Shown: piece by piece, positions 1 through 5,537 of the stretch
Layout of the letters: each line of letters begins with the position of its first letter
Position numbering within the stretch: position 1 is the first letter of the stretch
DNA from: Pseudomonadota bacterium
GTDB lineage: Bacteria > Pseudomonadota > Gammaproteobacteria > Burkholderiales > Burkholderiaceae_C
Length of the DNA stretch: 12,607 bases
Assembly (NCBI GenBank): GCA_023422975.1
Contig: JAFAGF010000185.1
Coordinates: forward strand, 1 to 12,607
Reading direction: 5' to 3'
Position numbers and translations under genes: made by a program
The notes under the pieces: generated by a model
What the model was told of the DNA's origin: nothing
The model's database searches: none
What the model saw: the letters and a program-made list of their open reading frames with translations, nothing else

Positions 1-428
1 GCGGCGGCCTGCGCCGCCCAGCGCAAATTCGAGAGCACCCGGCTGCGCAGGGCATAACGCGCTGCGCCCTTGGGGATCAGACCACTCATCACATGGATGC
101 GTGGGCACTGCAGCACTTGCGCATAGCGCAGCGCCTCCCACACGCCGTTGCGAAAGCTGTCCTCCTGGCCGTGCAAGCACAGCGTACCGCGCATGCCCGC
201 ATCCCACGCACCCACCATTTCTTGCAGATTGCGCCCTCCGGGCGGCGCGTTGAACAGCACTTGCTGAAGACCGTGCTTGTCGAGCGCCTGCGCCAGTTCT
301 TCAGCAGGGTAGGCATAGGGAAAGAGGTATTCCACCGCCTGAAAGCCGTCTCTGGCCGCCGCTGCAAAGCGGGCCAAAAACGGCAGTTCGGTGTACATCA
401 GGGAGAGGTTGGCGGCAAAGCGTGGCAT
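1..428 (-). CDS. hyi: Hydroxypyruvate isomerase / 2-oxo-tetronate isomerase family protein (3' end off window)
   Basis: TIM-barrel sugar isomerase of the Hyi/OtnI family, which interconverts hydroxypyruvate and tartronate semialdehyde or isomerises 2-oxo-tetronates. About 142 residues are visible, roughly the first half of a protein of about 260 aa; the rest lies beyond position 1. The N-terminus MPRFAANLSLMYTELPFL is the family signature. It is followed by a GFQAVEYLFPY segment (first barrel strands), VLFNAPPG, and the strand-like PRIHVMSGLIPKG, all in the expected order. The ATG at 428-426 gives exactly the family N-terminus, although no good Shine-Dalgarno precedes it. The gene lies 51 nt after the metW stop on the same strand with no terminator between them, so it may be co-transcribed with metX-metW. 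The family assignment is firm; the exact substrate (hydroxypyruvate or a four-carbon oxo-acid) cannot be decided from half a protein. Confidence 0.82.
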   Translation of the reverse strand, partial: MPRFAANLSLMYTELPFLARFAAAARDGFQAVEYLFPYAYPAEELAQALDKHGLQQVLFNAPPGGRNLQEMVGAWDAGMRGTLCLHGQEDSFRNGVWEALRYAQVLQCPRIHVMSGLIPKGAARYALRSRVLSNLRWAAQAA

Positions 429-479
429 AGGCGCATTATCAAAACTTCGGCTGCACGCGCTGTCACGCCCGTTGGGCCA

Positions 480-1064
480 TTAACCACGCTCGAGGCAAAA
501 AACCGACGTGCTGGCCCGCAGATTGGGCAAGGTACGGATGATTTTTCCTTCTTTCAGACCAAAGGCATCCACCACGTTCAGCCGGTTCTTGTTGGCCAGC
601 ACCTCGAAGTCTTTGAACGTGCCGACGCGGATGTTGGGCGTGTCATACCACTGGTAGGGGAGGTGGCGCGTCACGGGCATACGGCCACGCAGCACCGAGA
701 AACGGTTGGGCCAGTGCGCAAAGTTGGGAAAGCTCACCACGCTCATGCGGCCCACGCGCGCAGTTTCGCGCAGCATGGTCTCGGCATTGCGCAGGTGCTG
801 CAGCGTGTTGATCTGCAGCACCATATCAAAGCTGTTGTCCTCAAAAATGGCTAAACCTTCATCCAGATTCAGTTGCAGTACGTTCACGCTGCGCTTCACA
901 CAGGCCAGCACGTTGGCGTCGTCAATCTCCACGCCATAGCCGCTGCAGCCACGCTCGCGCTGCAAAAACTCCATGAAGCTGCCGTCACCGCAGCCCAAAT
1001 CCAGCACGCGTGCGCCCTGGGGCACCAGTTGTGCCAATGCTTGCATGGTGGGGGTGGCGCTCAT
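480..1064 (-). CDS. metW: Methionine biosynthesis protein MetW
   Basis: Class I SAM-dependent-methyltransferase fold protein of the MetW family, 194 aa, a normal length. The SAM-binding motif [17 protein letters not shown], lies near residues 19-34. It is followed by an acidic strand end (GYGVEIDD), the motif [12 protein letters not shown] and the MetW-typical [13 protein letters not shown] and [11 protein letters not shown] segments. MetW is nearly always paired with MetX in proteobacteria and is reported to be needed for, or to activate, homoserine acylation by MetX; its own methyltransferase activity is not established. The ATG (1064-1062) overlaps the metX TGA (1063-1061) as ATGA, which implies translational coupling. 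A GGAGAT-type Shine-Dalgarno lies within the 3' end of metX, just upstream of the start. Nothing is missing from the protein. Confidence 0.95.
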   Translation of the reverse strand: MSATPTMQALAQLVPQGARVLDLGCGDGSFMEFLQRERGCSGYGVEIDDANVLACVKRSVNVLQLNLDEGLAIFEDNSFDMVLQINTLQHLRNAETMLRETARVGRMSVVSFPNFAHWPNRFSVLRGRMPVTRHLPYQWYDTPNIRVGTFKDFEVLANKNRLNVVDAFGLKEGKIIRTLPNLRASTSVFCLERG

Positions 1065-2191
1065 GCTGCGATCTCCTTGGCAATACCTTCAAAGTAGGCG
1101 CGCATGGCGCTCAAATAACGCGGGTCATCCAGCAAGAATGCATCGTGACCATGGGGTGCATCGATTTCCGCATAGCTCACGTCACGGCCGTTTTGCAGCA
1201 AAGCCTGCACCATCTCGCGGCTGCGCCCCGGGGCAAAACGCCAGTCCGTGGTGAAGCTGACCAGAAAGAACTTGGCCAAGCTCTTGGCCAGCGCATCTTT
1301 CAGGCTGCCGCCGTACTTTTTGGCCGGGTCAAAGTAATCCAGTGCCCGCGTAATCAGCAAATAGGTGTTGGCATCAAAGTAGCCGCTGAACTTGTCGCCC
1401 TGATAGCGCAGATAGCTCTCGATCTGGAACTCGATGTCTTGCGTGGTGAACTTGATGTTGGGGCCGTCGCGCAGCTCACGCCCAAACTTCTGGTTCATTA
1501 CGTCATCACTGAGGTAAGTGATGTGACCAATCATGCGTGCAATGCGCAGCCCCCGCTTGGGCACCACGTTGTGGGCATAGAAGTCACCGCCGTGAAAGTC
1601 AGGGTCAGTCACAATGGCGCGGCGTGCCACCTCATTGAACGCGATGTTTTCTGCATTCAAATTCGGGGCACTGGCCACCACCACCGCATGGCGCATGCGT
1701 TCGGGGTACTGCAGCGTCCAGCTTAAGGCTTGCATGCCCCCCAAGCTGCCACCCAGTACAGCCGCCATCTGCTGAATACCCAAACGATCCAGCAGCAGCG
1801 CCTGAGCATTGACCCAGTCTTCCACCGTCAGCACCGGGAAACTGGAGCCGTAGACCTCATGCGTGTCCGGATTGGTGTGCATGGGGCCGGTTGAGCCAAA
1901 GCACGAGCCGAGGTTGTTCACCCCAATCACAAAGAACTTGTTGGTATCGACCGACTTACCAGGGCCAATCATGTTGTCCCACCAGCCTTCGCTTTTGGGC
2001 TGCCCTTCGTAGACGCCCGCCACGTGGTGCGAAGCATTCAGCGCATGGCAAACCAGGATGGCGTTGGACTTGTCGGCATTGAGTTGACCGTAAGTCTCGT
2101 AAGCAAGTGTGTAGTCGCGAATGCTTTTGCCGCTTTGTAGCGGCAAGGCATCCGGAAAGTGCATGGATTGTGGTGTGGCGATGAAGGACAT
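1061..2191 (-). CDS. metX: Homoserine O-acyltransferase MetX
   Basis: Alpha/beta-hydrolase-fold enzyme that acylates L-homoserine, the committed step of methionine synthesis. With the ATG at 2191 it has 376 aa. The nucleophile elbow GGSLGGMQ places Ser149. Asp316 (TTDWRF) and His349 (HGHDAF) complete the triad, and the family blocks CHALNASHH (about 48-56) and GSCFGSTGP (about 95-103) are present. Acetyl-CoA is the textbook donor, but many betaproteobacterial MetX proteins are reported to use succinyl-CoA, so I leave the donor open. A longer reading would start at 2206, but that ATG sits inside a terminator hairpin and adds a non-family MPGFF; I prefer 2191. No Shine-Dalgarno is visible: seven U residues directly precede the start. 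The 3' end overlaps metW by 4 nt. Confidence 0.95.
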   Translation of the reverse strand: MSFIATPQSMHFPDALPLQSGKSIRDYTLAYETYGQLNADKSNAILVCHALNASHHVAGVYEGQPKSEGWWDNMIGPGKSVDTNKFFVIGVNNLGSCFGSTGPMHTNPDTHEVYGSSFPVLTVEDWVNAQALLLDRLGIQQMAAVLGGSLGGMQALSWTLQYPERMRHAVVVASAPNLNAENIAFNEVARRAIVTDPDFHGGDFYAHNVVPKRGLRIARMIGHITYLSDDVMNQKFGRELRDGPNIKFTTQDIEFQIESYLRYQGDKFSGYFDANTYLLITRALDYFDPAKKYGGSLKDALAKSLAKFFLVSFTTDWRFAPGRSREMVQALLQNGRDVSYAEIDAPHGHDAFLLDDPRYLSAMRAYFEGIAKEIAA

Positions 2192-2227
2192 AAAAAAACC
2201 CGGCATCGCTAAAAACGAGGCCGGGTT
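2192..2227 (-). terminator. Intrinsic-terminator-like hairpin abutting the metX start codon
   Basis: On the minus strand AACCCGGC (2227-2220) pairs perfectly with GCCGGGTT (2204-2197). After one mismatch, TCG/CGA extends the stem around a small A/U-rich loop. Seven T residues (2198-2192) follow, and the metX ATG begins at the very next base. It lies 74 nt beyond the stop of the upstream GDT1-family gene, so it may simply end that transcript. Any metX message that starts upstream of it must also pass through it, which makes an attenuator role possible. On the plus strand there is no T-tract, so it is directional. Confidence 0.8.
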
Positions 2228-2255
2228 GGGATATGCGGTTTCGTCTTTAGCAGTA

Positions 2256-2283
2256 TTTGTAAAGCGCCCGCAAGCAGAAGCAA
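2256..2283 (-). promoter_or_regulatory. Possible metX promoter (sigma70-like)
   Basis: TTGCTT (2283-2278) and TACAAA (2261-2256) with a 16-bp spacer, each 4/6 to consensus, lie between the upstream stop codon and the hairpin at 2227-2192. Transcription would begin near 2249 and place the hairpin in a leader of about 58 nt. It is weak by sequence alone. Confidence 0.35.
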
Positions 2284-2301
2284 ATCAGCGCATAAGGCCC
2301 A

Positions 2302-2880
2302 TTATGCCAAACCCGGAACGTTCTTGGCGAACAAGGCGACCACACCCAATACCAGGAAGATCACCGCAGAAATCACATGCACCAAGCGGATCGGCACCTT
2401 CTTGACCAGTTTGTCACCCAGCCACACCACGGGCGCGTTGGCCAGCATCATGCCCAGCGTAGTGCCGAGCACCACCCAGAGGTAGGCGTTGTACTGCGCC
2501 GCCAGCATGACGGTCGCAATCTGCGTTTTATCGCCCATCTCTGCCAAGAAAAACGCAATCACCGTGGTGCCAAAGACCCCCCAGCGTGAGTGCTCCGTCA
2601 CCCCATCATCATCCAGCTTGTCGGGAATCAGCATCCACACGGCCATGGCAATGAACGACAGTCCCAAAATCCAGCGCATGACATCAGGGCCAATGAACGA
2701 ATTCACCCAGGCTCCAACAGCACCTGCCAGCCCATGGTTCACCACCGTGGCAGCAAAAATACCCAGAACAATCGGCCAAGGTTTACGAAAGCGTGCGGCA
2801 AGCACCAAAGAGAGCAGCTGGGTTTTATCGCCCATTTCTGCCAGAGCAACAATACCGGTGGAGACGAGAAAGGCTTCCAT
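2302..2880 (-). CDS. TMEM165/GDT1 (UPF0016) family membrane protein, probable Mn2+ exporter
   Basis: Polytopic membrane protein of 192 aa, typical for bacterial UPF0016. It carries the two family hallmark motifs E-x-G-D-K-T in tandem-repeat halves: residues 15-20 (EMGDKTQLLSLVLAARF) and 114-119 (EMGDKTQIATVMLAAQY). Hydrophobic helices fill the rest: about 3-30, 35-60, 68-85, 103-130, 134-155 and 167-187. Eukaryotic GDT1/TMEM165 moves Mn2+/Ca2+ and bacterial relatives such as Vibrio MneA export Mn2+. The manganese riboswitch in its leader independently points to manganese. The reading frame stays open upstream to 3051, but that stretch is the riboswitch, and the family N-terminus starts at MEAFLVST, so the ATG at 2880 is chosen. 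No Shine-Dalgarno is evident; a run of six C residues lies directly upstream. Confidence 0.93.
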   Translation of the reverse strand: MEAFLVSTGIVALAEMGDKTQLLSLVLAARFRKPWPIVLGIFAATVVNHGLAGAVGAWVNSFIGPDVMRWILGLSFIAMAVWMLIPDKLDDDGVTEHSRWGVFGTTVIAFFLAEMGDKTQIATVMLAAQYNAYLWVVLGTTLGMMLANAPVVWLGDKLVKKVPIRLVHVISAVIFLVLGVVALFAKNVPGLA

Positions 2881-2902
2881 GTGGGGGGAACGTATAGATA
2901 TA

Positions 2903-3072
2903 GGCTGGCTCAAGCGCGCATTGACTACCACCGCGCCAGCCATAGGAACGGTTGCAGTCAATGGTCTTGCCCAGCTTCTGCCGAAGCCGCATGCACCATA
3001 GCGCTGAGCGCCAAGTCTGTTGATACATGCTTTTGGCGCGTTGCACGCCAAACGGACTACTCCCCAAGGACT
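2903..3072 (-). ncRNA. yybP-ykoY manganese riboswitch with expression platform
   Basis: All conserved blocks of the yybP-ykoY aptamer are present in order on the minus strand. The 5' signature GGGGAGTAG is at 3065-3057. A hairpin TTTGGCG/CGCCAAA follows, then an arm closed by GCATG/CATGC containing TATCAACAGAC and ending in GGTGCATGC, then a small hairpin GCTTC/GAAGC. The 3' signature GGCAAGACC ends at 2963. The closing helix P1 pairs AGTC-CU-TGG (3072-3064) with CCA-UU-GACT (2964-2956). The platform shows a competing partner for the P1 3' strand: CATTGACT (2963-2956) is perfectly complementary to AGTCAATG (2926-2919). A further helix, GGCTGGC (2941-2935) with GCCAGCC (2909-2903), excludes that pairing. 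There is no U-tract, so control of translation is more likely than termination. The class binds Mn2+ and usually controls Mn2+ efflux genes, as here. Confidence 0.93.
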
Positions 3073-3077
3073 TCGCT

Positions 3078-3083
3078 ATTGTA
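3078..3083 (-). promoter_or_regulatory. -10 element of the Mn riboswitch/GDT1 promoter
   Basis: TACAAT (3083-3078 on the minus strand, 5/6 to TATAAT) would start transcription about 7 nt downstream, near 3071. That is exactly where the 5' strand of the riboswitch P1 helix begins (3072). No good -35 is seen 16-18 bp upstream, so the call rests on the -10 and the match in position with the aptamer. Confidence 0.55.
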
Positions 3084-3170
3084 GCTATTTACATTTCCTA
3101 TCACGCACCCAAAACACGGGAAAGCCCGCAGGCTATGTTGTATAGGAGCACAAATTTGACAAAAACCCCA

Positions 3171-3198
3171 TTGTCTGCGTGACCGCTTGCCTCATAAT
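3171..3198 (+). promoter_or_regulatory. Probable promoter of the first RRM gene
   Basis: TTGTCT (3171-3176), a 16-bp spacer and CATAAT (3193-3198) form a reasonable sigma70 promoter. Transcription would start near 3205 and leave an untranslated leader of about 118 nt, unusually long and reminiscent of cold-shock-type messages. The region between the divergent promoters (3084-3170) shows nothing else I can name; a TTGACA at 3156-3161 lacks a matching -10. Confidence 0.5.
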
Positions 3199-3311
3199 GG
3201 CCTCGCTCACGAATGCGATAGCACACATGAGCAAGTGCGTTTGCGTCTCTAAGGTAGGTCACATCAAGTTGGCTTTCGGTTAGGGCTCCATCGCGTTTTA
3301 AGTTTTTTTCT

Positions 3312-3316
3312 AGGAG
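3312..3316 (+). promoter_or_regulatory. Strong Shine-Dalgarno of the first RRM gene
   Basis: AGGAG lies 6 nt before the ATG at 3323, preceded by a T7 run (3303-3309). It fixes the start codon and contrasts with the weak or absent Shine-Dalgarno sites of most other genes here, which suggests high expression. Confidence 0.8.
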
Positions 3317-3322
3317 TCCACC

Positions 3323-3664
3323 ATGGGCAACAAACTGTATGTAGGCAACCTGCCTTACGCTTTCCGCGACAACGACCTCGAGCAGGCGTTCTCCGAATTC
3401 GGCGCTGTGCAAAGCGCAAAGGTCATGATGGAGCGTGACACTGGCCGTTCCAAGGGCTTCGGCTTTGTGGAAATGGGCAGCGATGCTGAAGCACAAGCTG
3501 CTATCCAAGGCCTGCACGGCCAAAACTACGGTGGCCGTGATCTGGTGGTGAACGAAGCTCGCCCCATGGAACCCCGCCCTCCCCGTAGCGGTGGCTTCGG
3601 CGGTGGCCGTGGCAACGGCGGCGGCTTCGGCGGTGGCGGCTTCGGTGGTCGCAACAACTACTAA
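3323..3664 (+). CDS. Small RRM-type RNA-binding protein (first of a tandem pair)
   Basis: A single RNA recognition motif fills residues 3-80, followed by a glycine-rich tail; 113 aa in total. RNP2 is KLYVGNL (4-10) and RNP1 is KGFGFVEM (about 44-51), both with the aromatic RNA-stacking residues intact. The tail (about 88-113) is built of GGFGGG/GGRGNGG repeats ending in GGRNNY, like cold-inducible cyanobacterial Rbp and plant GRP proteins. Such proteins bind single-stranded RNA in the cytoplasm and are often cold- or stress-induced; the target here is unknown. The gene has its own promoter, long leader, strong Shine-Dalgarno and terminator, so it is probably transcribed alone. About 81% of the first 95 residues match the downstream gene, which indicates a local duplication. 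Confidence 0.93.
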   Translation: MGNKLYVGNLPYAFRDNDLEQAFSEFGAVQSAKVMMERDTGRSKGFGFVEMGSDAEAQAAIQGLHGQNYGGRDLVVNEARPMEPRPPRSGGFGGGRGNGGGFGGGGFGGRNNY

Positions 3665-3702
3665 GCCAACGCTTTGCGTTAATTCTTAACGCACAAGCCT
3701 TT

Positions 3703-3730
3703 AAAAAAGGAACCTTCGGGTTCCTTTTTT
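3703..3730 (+). terminator. Intrinsic terminator after the first RRM gene
   Basis: A perfect 12-bp stem (3703-3714 with 3719-3730) has a TTCG tetraloop and A6/T6 ends, 38 nt after the stop codon. The arms are AAAAAAGGAACC and GGTTCCTTTTTT. It separates the two RRM transcripts. The A-tract would make it functional on the minus strand as well. Confidence 0.93.
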
Positions 3731-3794
3731 GTTACCTCGATTTTTCTACTGAACGGCTGTCATTTTTCAAAAACTCAACCAATAATGTTTACGT

Positions 3795-3820
3795 AGGTTA
3801 TGGATTAACCTGCATATAAA
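3795..3820 (+). promoter_or_regulatory. Possible promoter/operator of the second RRM gene
   Basis: A TATAAA -10-like element (3815-3820) lies 3 nt after an inverted repeat AGGTTA (3795-3800) / TAACCT (3806-3811) with a 5-nt spacer. The repeat overlaps the -10/-35 spacer, where a regulator could act. No convincing -35 is present, so the promoter would need an activator or lie elsewhere. The whole 3731-3877 region is distinctly A/T-rich compared with its surroundings. Confidence 0.35.
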
Positions 3821-3877
3821 TATTGCAATGCATGGTGCTTTTAGGTATCAGCAGATTTATTGGCTGAGGAGTCTGTA

Positions 3878-4294
3878 ATGGGTAATAAGTTGTACGTGGG
3901 AAATTTGCCTTACGGGGTGCGAGATCATGATCTGCAACAGGCTTTTACGCAGTTTGGCACCGTCGTCAGTGCCAAAGTCATGATGGAGCGAGACACCGGG
4001 CGCTCCAAGGGATTCGGCTTTGTGGAGATGGCTAGCGATGCTGAGGCACAAGCCGCCACGCAAGGCATGAACAGCCAACCGCTGGGCGGGCGCAGCCTGG
4101 TTGTCAACGAGGCACGCCCGATGGAGCCCCGCCCTCCACGCAGCCAAGGCTATGGCGGCGGTTTCTCATCTTCCAATGGCAACGGCCATGCAGGGCGCAA
4201 TGAGGGCAGTTTTCGCAGCCCTTACGGCACTGGGCCACGCAATCGCAGTAGCCAAATGAATGAGCAGGGCAATCGTTTTCGCAACGATTATTAA
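3878..4294 (+). CDS. Small RRM-type RNA-binding protein (second of a tandem pair)
   Basis: 138 aa: an RRM at residues 3-80 with RNP2 KLYVGNL and RNP1 KGFGFVEM, near-identical to the upstream paralogue through PMEPRPPRS (about residue 89). The tail then differs: about 50 residues rich in Gly, Asn, Ser and Arg, ending FRNDY, instead of plain Gly-Phe repeats. An upstream TTG at 3860 would add six residues, but GAGGAG (3866-3871) sits 6 nt before the ATG at 3878, and that ATG gives the same MGNKLYVGN N-terminus as the paralogue. The first codons use A/T-ending synonyms (GGT AAT AAG TTG) where the paralogue uses C-ending ones, so the protein is conserved while the DNA has diverged. It has its own terminator. 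RNA binding is well supported; its targets are unknown. Confidence 0.92.
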   Translation: MGNKLYVGNLPYGVRDHDLQQAFTQFGTVVSAKVMMERDTGRSKGFGFVEMASDAEAQAATQGMNSQPLGGRSLVVNEARPMEPRPPRSQGYGGGFSSSNGNGHAGRNEGSFRSPYGTGPRNRSSQMNEQGNRFRNDY

Positions 4295-4305
4295 AATGCA
4301 AAATT

Positions 4306-4339
4306 AAATAAAAAAGGCCATTTATGGCCTTTTTTATTT
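4306..4339. terminator. Bidirectional intrinsic terminator between the second RRM gene and lptC
   Basis: A perfect 15-bp stem (4306-4320 with 4325-4339) has a TTTA loop. The G/C core GGCCA/TGGCC is flanked by A-rich and T-rich arms, so a U-tract forms on either strand. It lies 11 nt after the RRM stop and 35 nt after the convergent lptC stop. A smaller hairpin TAGGA/TCCTA (4341-4354) lies beside it. Confidence 0.92.
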
Positions 4340-4374
4340 ATAGGAAAAATCCTACGCTTATTTAGGTAAAATTC

Positions 4375-4980
4375 TTATTTATTTTTGTCTGAATAGATAA
4401 TTCCTTTGACTCGACCATTTAGTTCAACCACCTGAGAAAGATTATCGTATTTCATACGATCTCCTGTGAATTGATTCTTCCCACGCGTAAGTACCACGGG
4501 CAAATGGGACTCGACACGCTCCTCGTTGGTCCAGGCATGCAAAAACTCACCGGTGTAGCGTGTAGTCAACCCTGGTTGCTGAGGCTGTACACGCTCGACC
4601 TTGGCATTACCAATCAGCTGCACTTCGGAAGAGTCTGAGTTGCTGATGCCACGATCCGCAGATGACATGGTCACCATGCCATTGAGTGCAATGCTACGGG
4701 TACGCACATCATCGACCTCCATGGTGTCTGTCTTCGGGAAGTGACGAGCTTGCTCTCCTGTCATCACGCTTTGCAAGCGCCCTGCACCATCAAACTGGTG
4801 CACCGAGAAGTTGTCCATCACGTAATCCGGCGCATCAGAAACGACCTGATCGACATTGTTTTGCAACGGCTTGGGGGCGTTACGCACCAACCACCATGTA
4901 CCCATGGCCAACATGGCCATCAGCAACACAGGGAGATAAATAGAGGCTTGCTCCCACATACGCTGCAAAGTTTTTTTCAT
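4375..4980 (-). CDS. lptC: LPS export protein LptC
   Basis: Bitopic inner-membrane protein of 201 aa that takes LPS from the LptB2FG transporter and passes it to periplasmic LptA. It has a short basic N-terminus (MKKTLQR), one transmembrane helix (about residues 14-33), then a periplasmic beta-jellyroll domain of the LptC/DUF1239 family: DAPDYVMDNF, GEQARHFPKTDTMEVDDV, QLIGNAKV, TGEFLHAWTNEERVES and FTGDRMKYDNLSQVVELNGRVKG. The ATG at 4980 overlaps the kdsC stop (ATGA, 4 nt), and a GGAGG (4995-4991) lies 10 nt before it; the frame is open further upstream, but that is kdsC in another frame. The operon stops here. lptA and lptB, which usually follow lptC, are not in the window; a bidirectional terminator and convergent RRM genes occupy that place. 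Confidence 0.93.
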   Translation of the reverse strand: MKKTLQRMWEQASIYLPVLLMAMLAMGTWWLVRNAPKPLQNNVDQVVSDAPDYVMDNFSVHQFDGAGRLQSVMTGEQARHFPKTDTMEVDDVRTRSIALNGMVTMSSADRGISNSDSSEVQLIGNAKVERVQPQQPGLTTRYTGEFLHAWTNEERVESHLPVVLTRGKNQFTGDRMKYDNLSQVVELNGRVKGIIYSDKNK

Positions 4981-5537
4981 TGCTGATAAGCCTCCAACAA
5001 CGCTCTGTAACGGCCACTGGCAACCAAGAGCAAATCGCACAACTGGCGCACTGCCCCTTGACCGCCAGCCACATCCGTCACAAAGTCCGCAATGGCTAAA
5101 TTTTCCGCGTGGGCATTGCTCGGGGCACAGGCAAATGCACAGCGCTGCATCACAGGCAAATCTGGCCAGTCGTCCCCCATCATGGCTGCTTGGCACCAAG
5201 TCAGACCCAGGGTACCAAGGATGGTCTGTGCTGCAGGCACTTTGTCTTCTGTGCCATAGATCGCGTGCTGCACGCCCAATTGTTGCAGCCTCAAGCGCAA
5301 AGGTGCAGAGTCTCGCCCCGTCACCACAGCAGGCACAATGCCTGCTTTTTGCAGCAGCTTGATGCCATGCCCATCTAGGGTATGAAAGCGCTTGATGGCT
5401 TCACCATGCTCCGTAAAGTGAAGCCCGCCATCCGTCAGCACGCCATCCACATCAAAGAAAACCACGCGCACTGCCTGCGCTTGCAGCAAAAGCTCTGGCG
5501 CAAAACGCAAAGCCGGTGAAACAAAAGGCTTAGGCAT
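4977..5537 (-). CDS. kdsC: 3-deoxy-D-manno-octulosonate 8-phosphate phosphatase KdsC
   Basis: HAD-superfamily phosphatase (C0 type, no cap) that removes phosphate from Kdo-8-phosphate to give Kdo, a core sugar of LPS; usually a tetramer. It has 186 aa, normal length. Motif I FFDVDGVLTDG gives the nucleophile Asp29 and acid/base Asp31. Motif II is VVTGRDS, a conserved Lys follows in YGTEDKVPA, and the Mg2+-binding acidic motif is MMGDDWPDLPVM. The first about 20 residues form a family-typical lead-in. The ATG (5537-5535) overlaps the kdsD stop in a TGATG, and the 3' end overlaps lptC in an ATGA, so the three genes are translated as one coupled operon. Confidence 0.95.
   Translation of the reverse strand: MPKPFVSPALRFAPELLLQAQAVRVVFFDVDGVLTDGGLHFTEHGEAIKRFHTLDGHGIKLLQKAGIVPAVVTGRDSAPLRLRLQQLGVQHAIYGTEDKVPAAQTILGTLGLTWCQAAMMGDDWPDLPVMQRCAFACAPSNAHAENLAIADFVTDVAGGQGAVRQLCDLLLVASGRYRALLEAYQQ

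Noticed and set aside
93..854. A 253-residue plus-strand open frame
   Set aside because: It lies antisense to metW and the isomerase gene, both of which match known families.
2881..3051. A 57-residue N-terminal extension of the GDT1-family protein
   Set aside because: It is translated riboswitch sequence; the family N-terminus begins at the ATG at 2880.
3156..3161. A perfect TTGACA -35 hexamer
   Set aside because: No -10-like sequence lies 16-18 bp downstream; the TTGTCT/CATAAT pair 15 bp further on is more convincing.
3101..3523. A minus-strand open frame over the first RRM gene and its leader, with a similar one at 3857-4147
   Set aside because: They are antisense to two RRM genes; their mutual similarity only reflects the RRM duplication.
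3589..3652. Short GC-rich tandem repeats
   Set aside because: They are explained by the glycine-rich codons of the RRM protein tail and are not an independent repeat element.
4981..5199. A 73-residue extension upstream of lptC
   Set aside because: It is kdsC read in another frame. The ATG at 4980 gives the canonical short cytoplasmic tail plus membrane helix and overlaps the kdsC stop.
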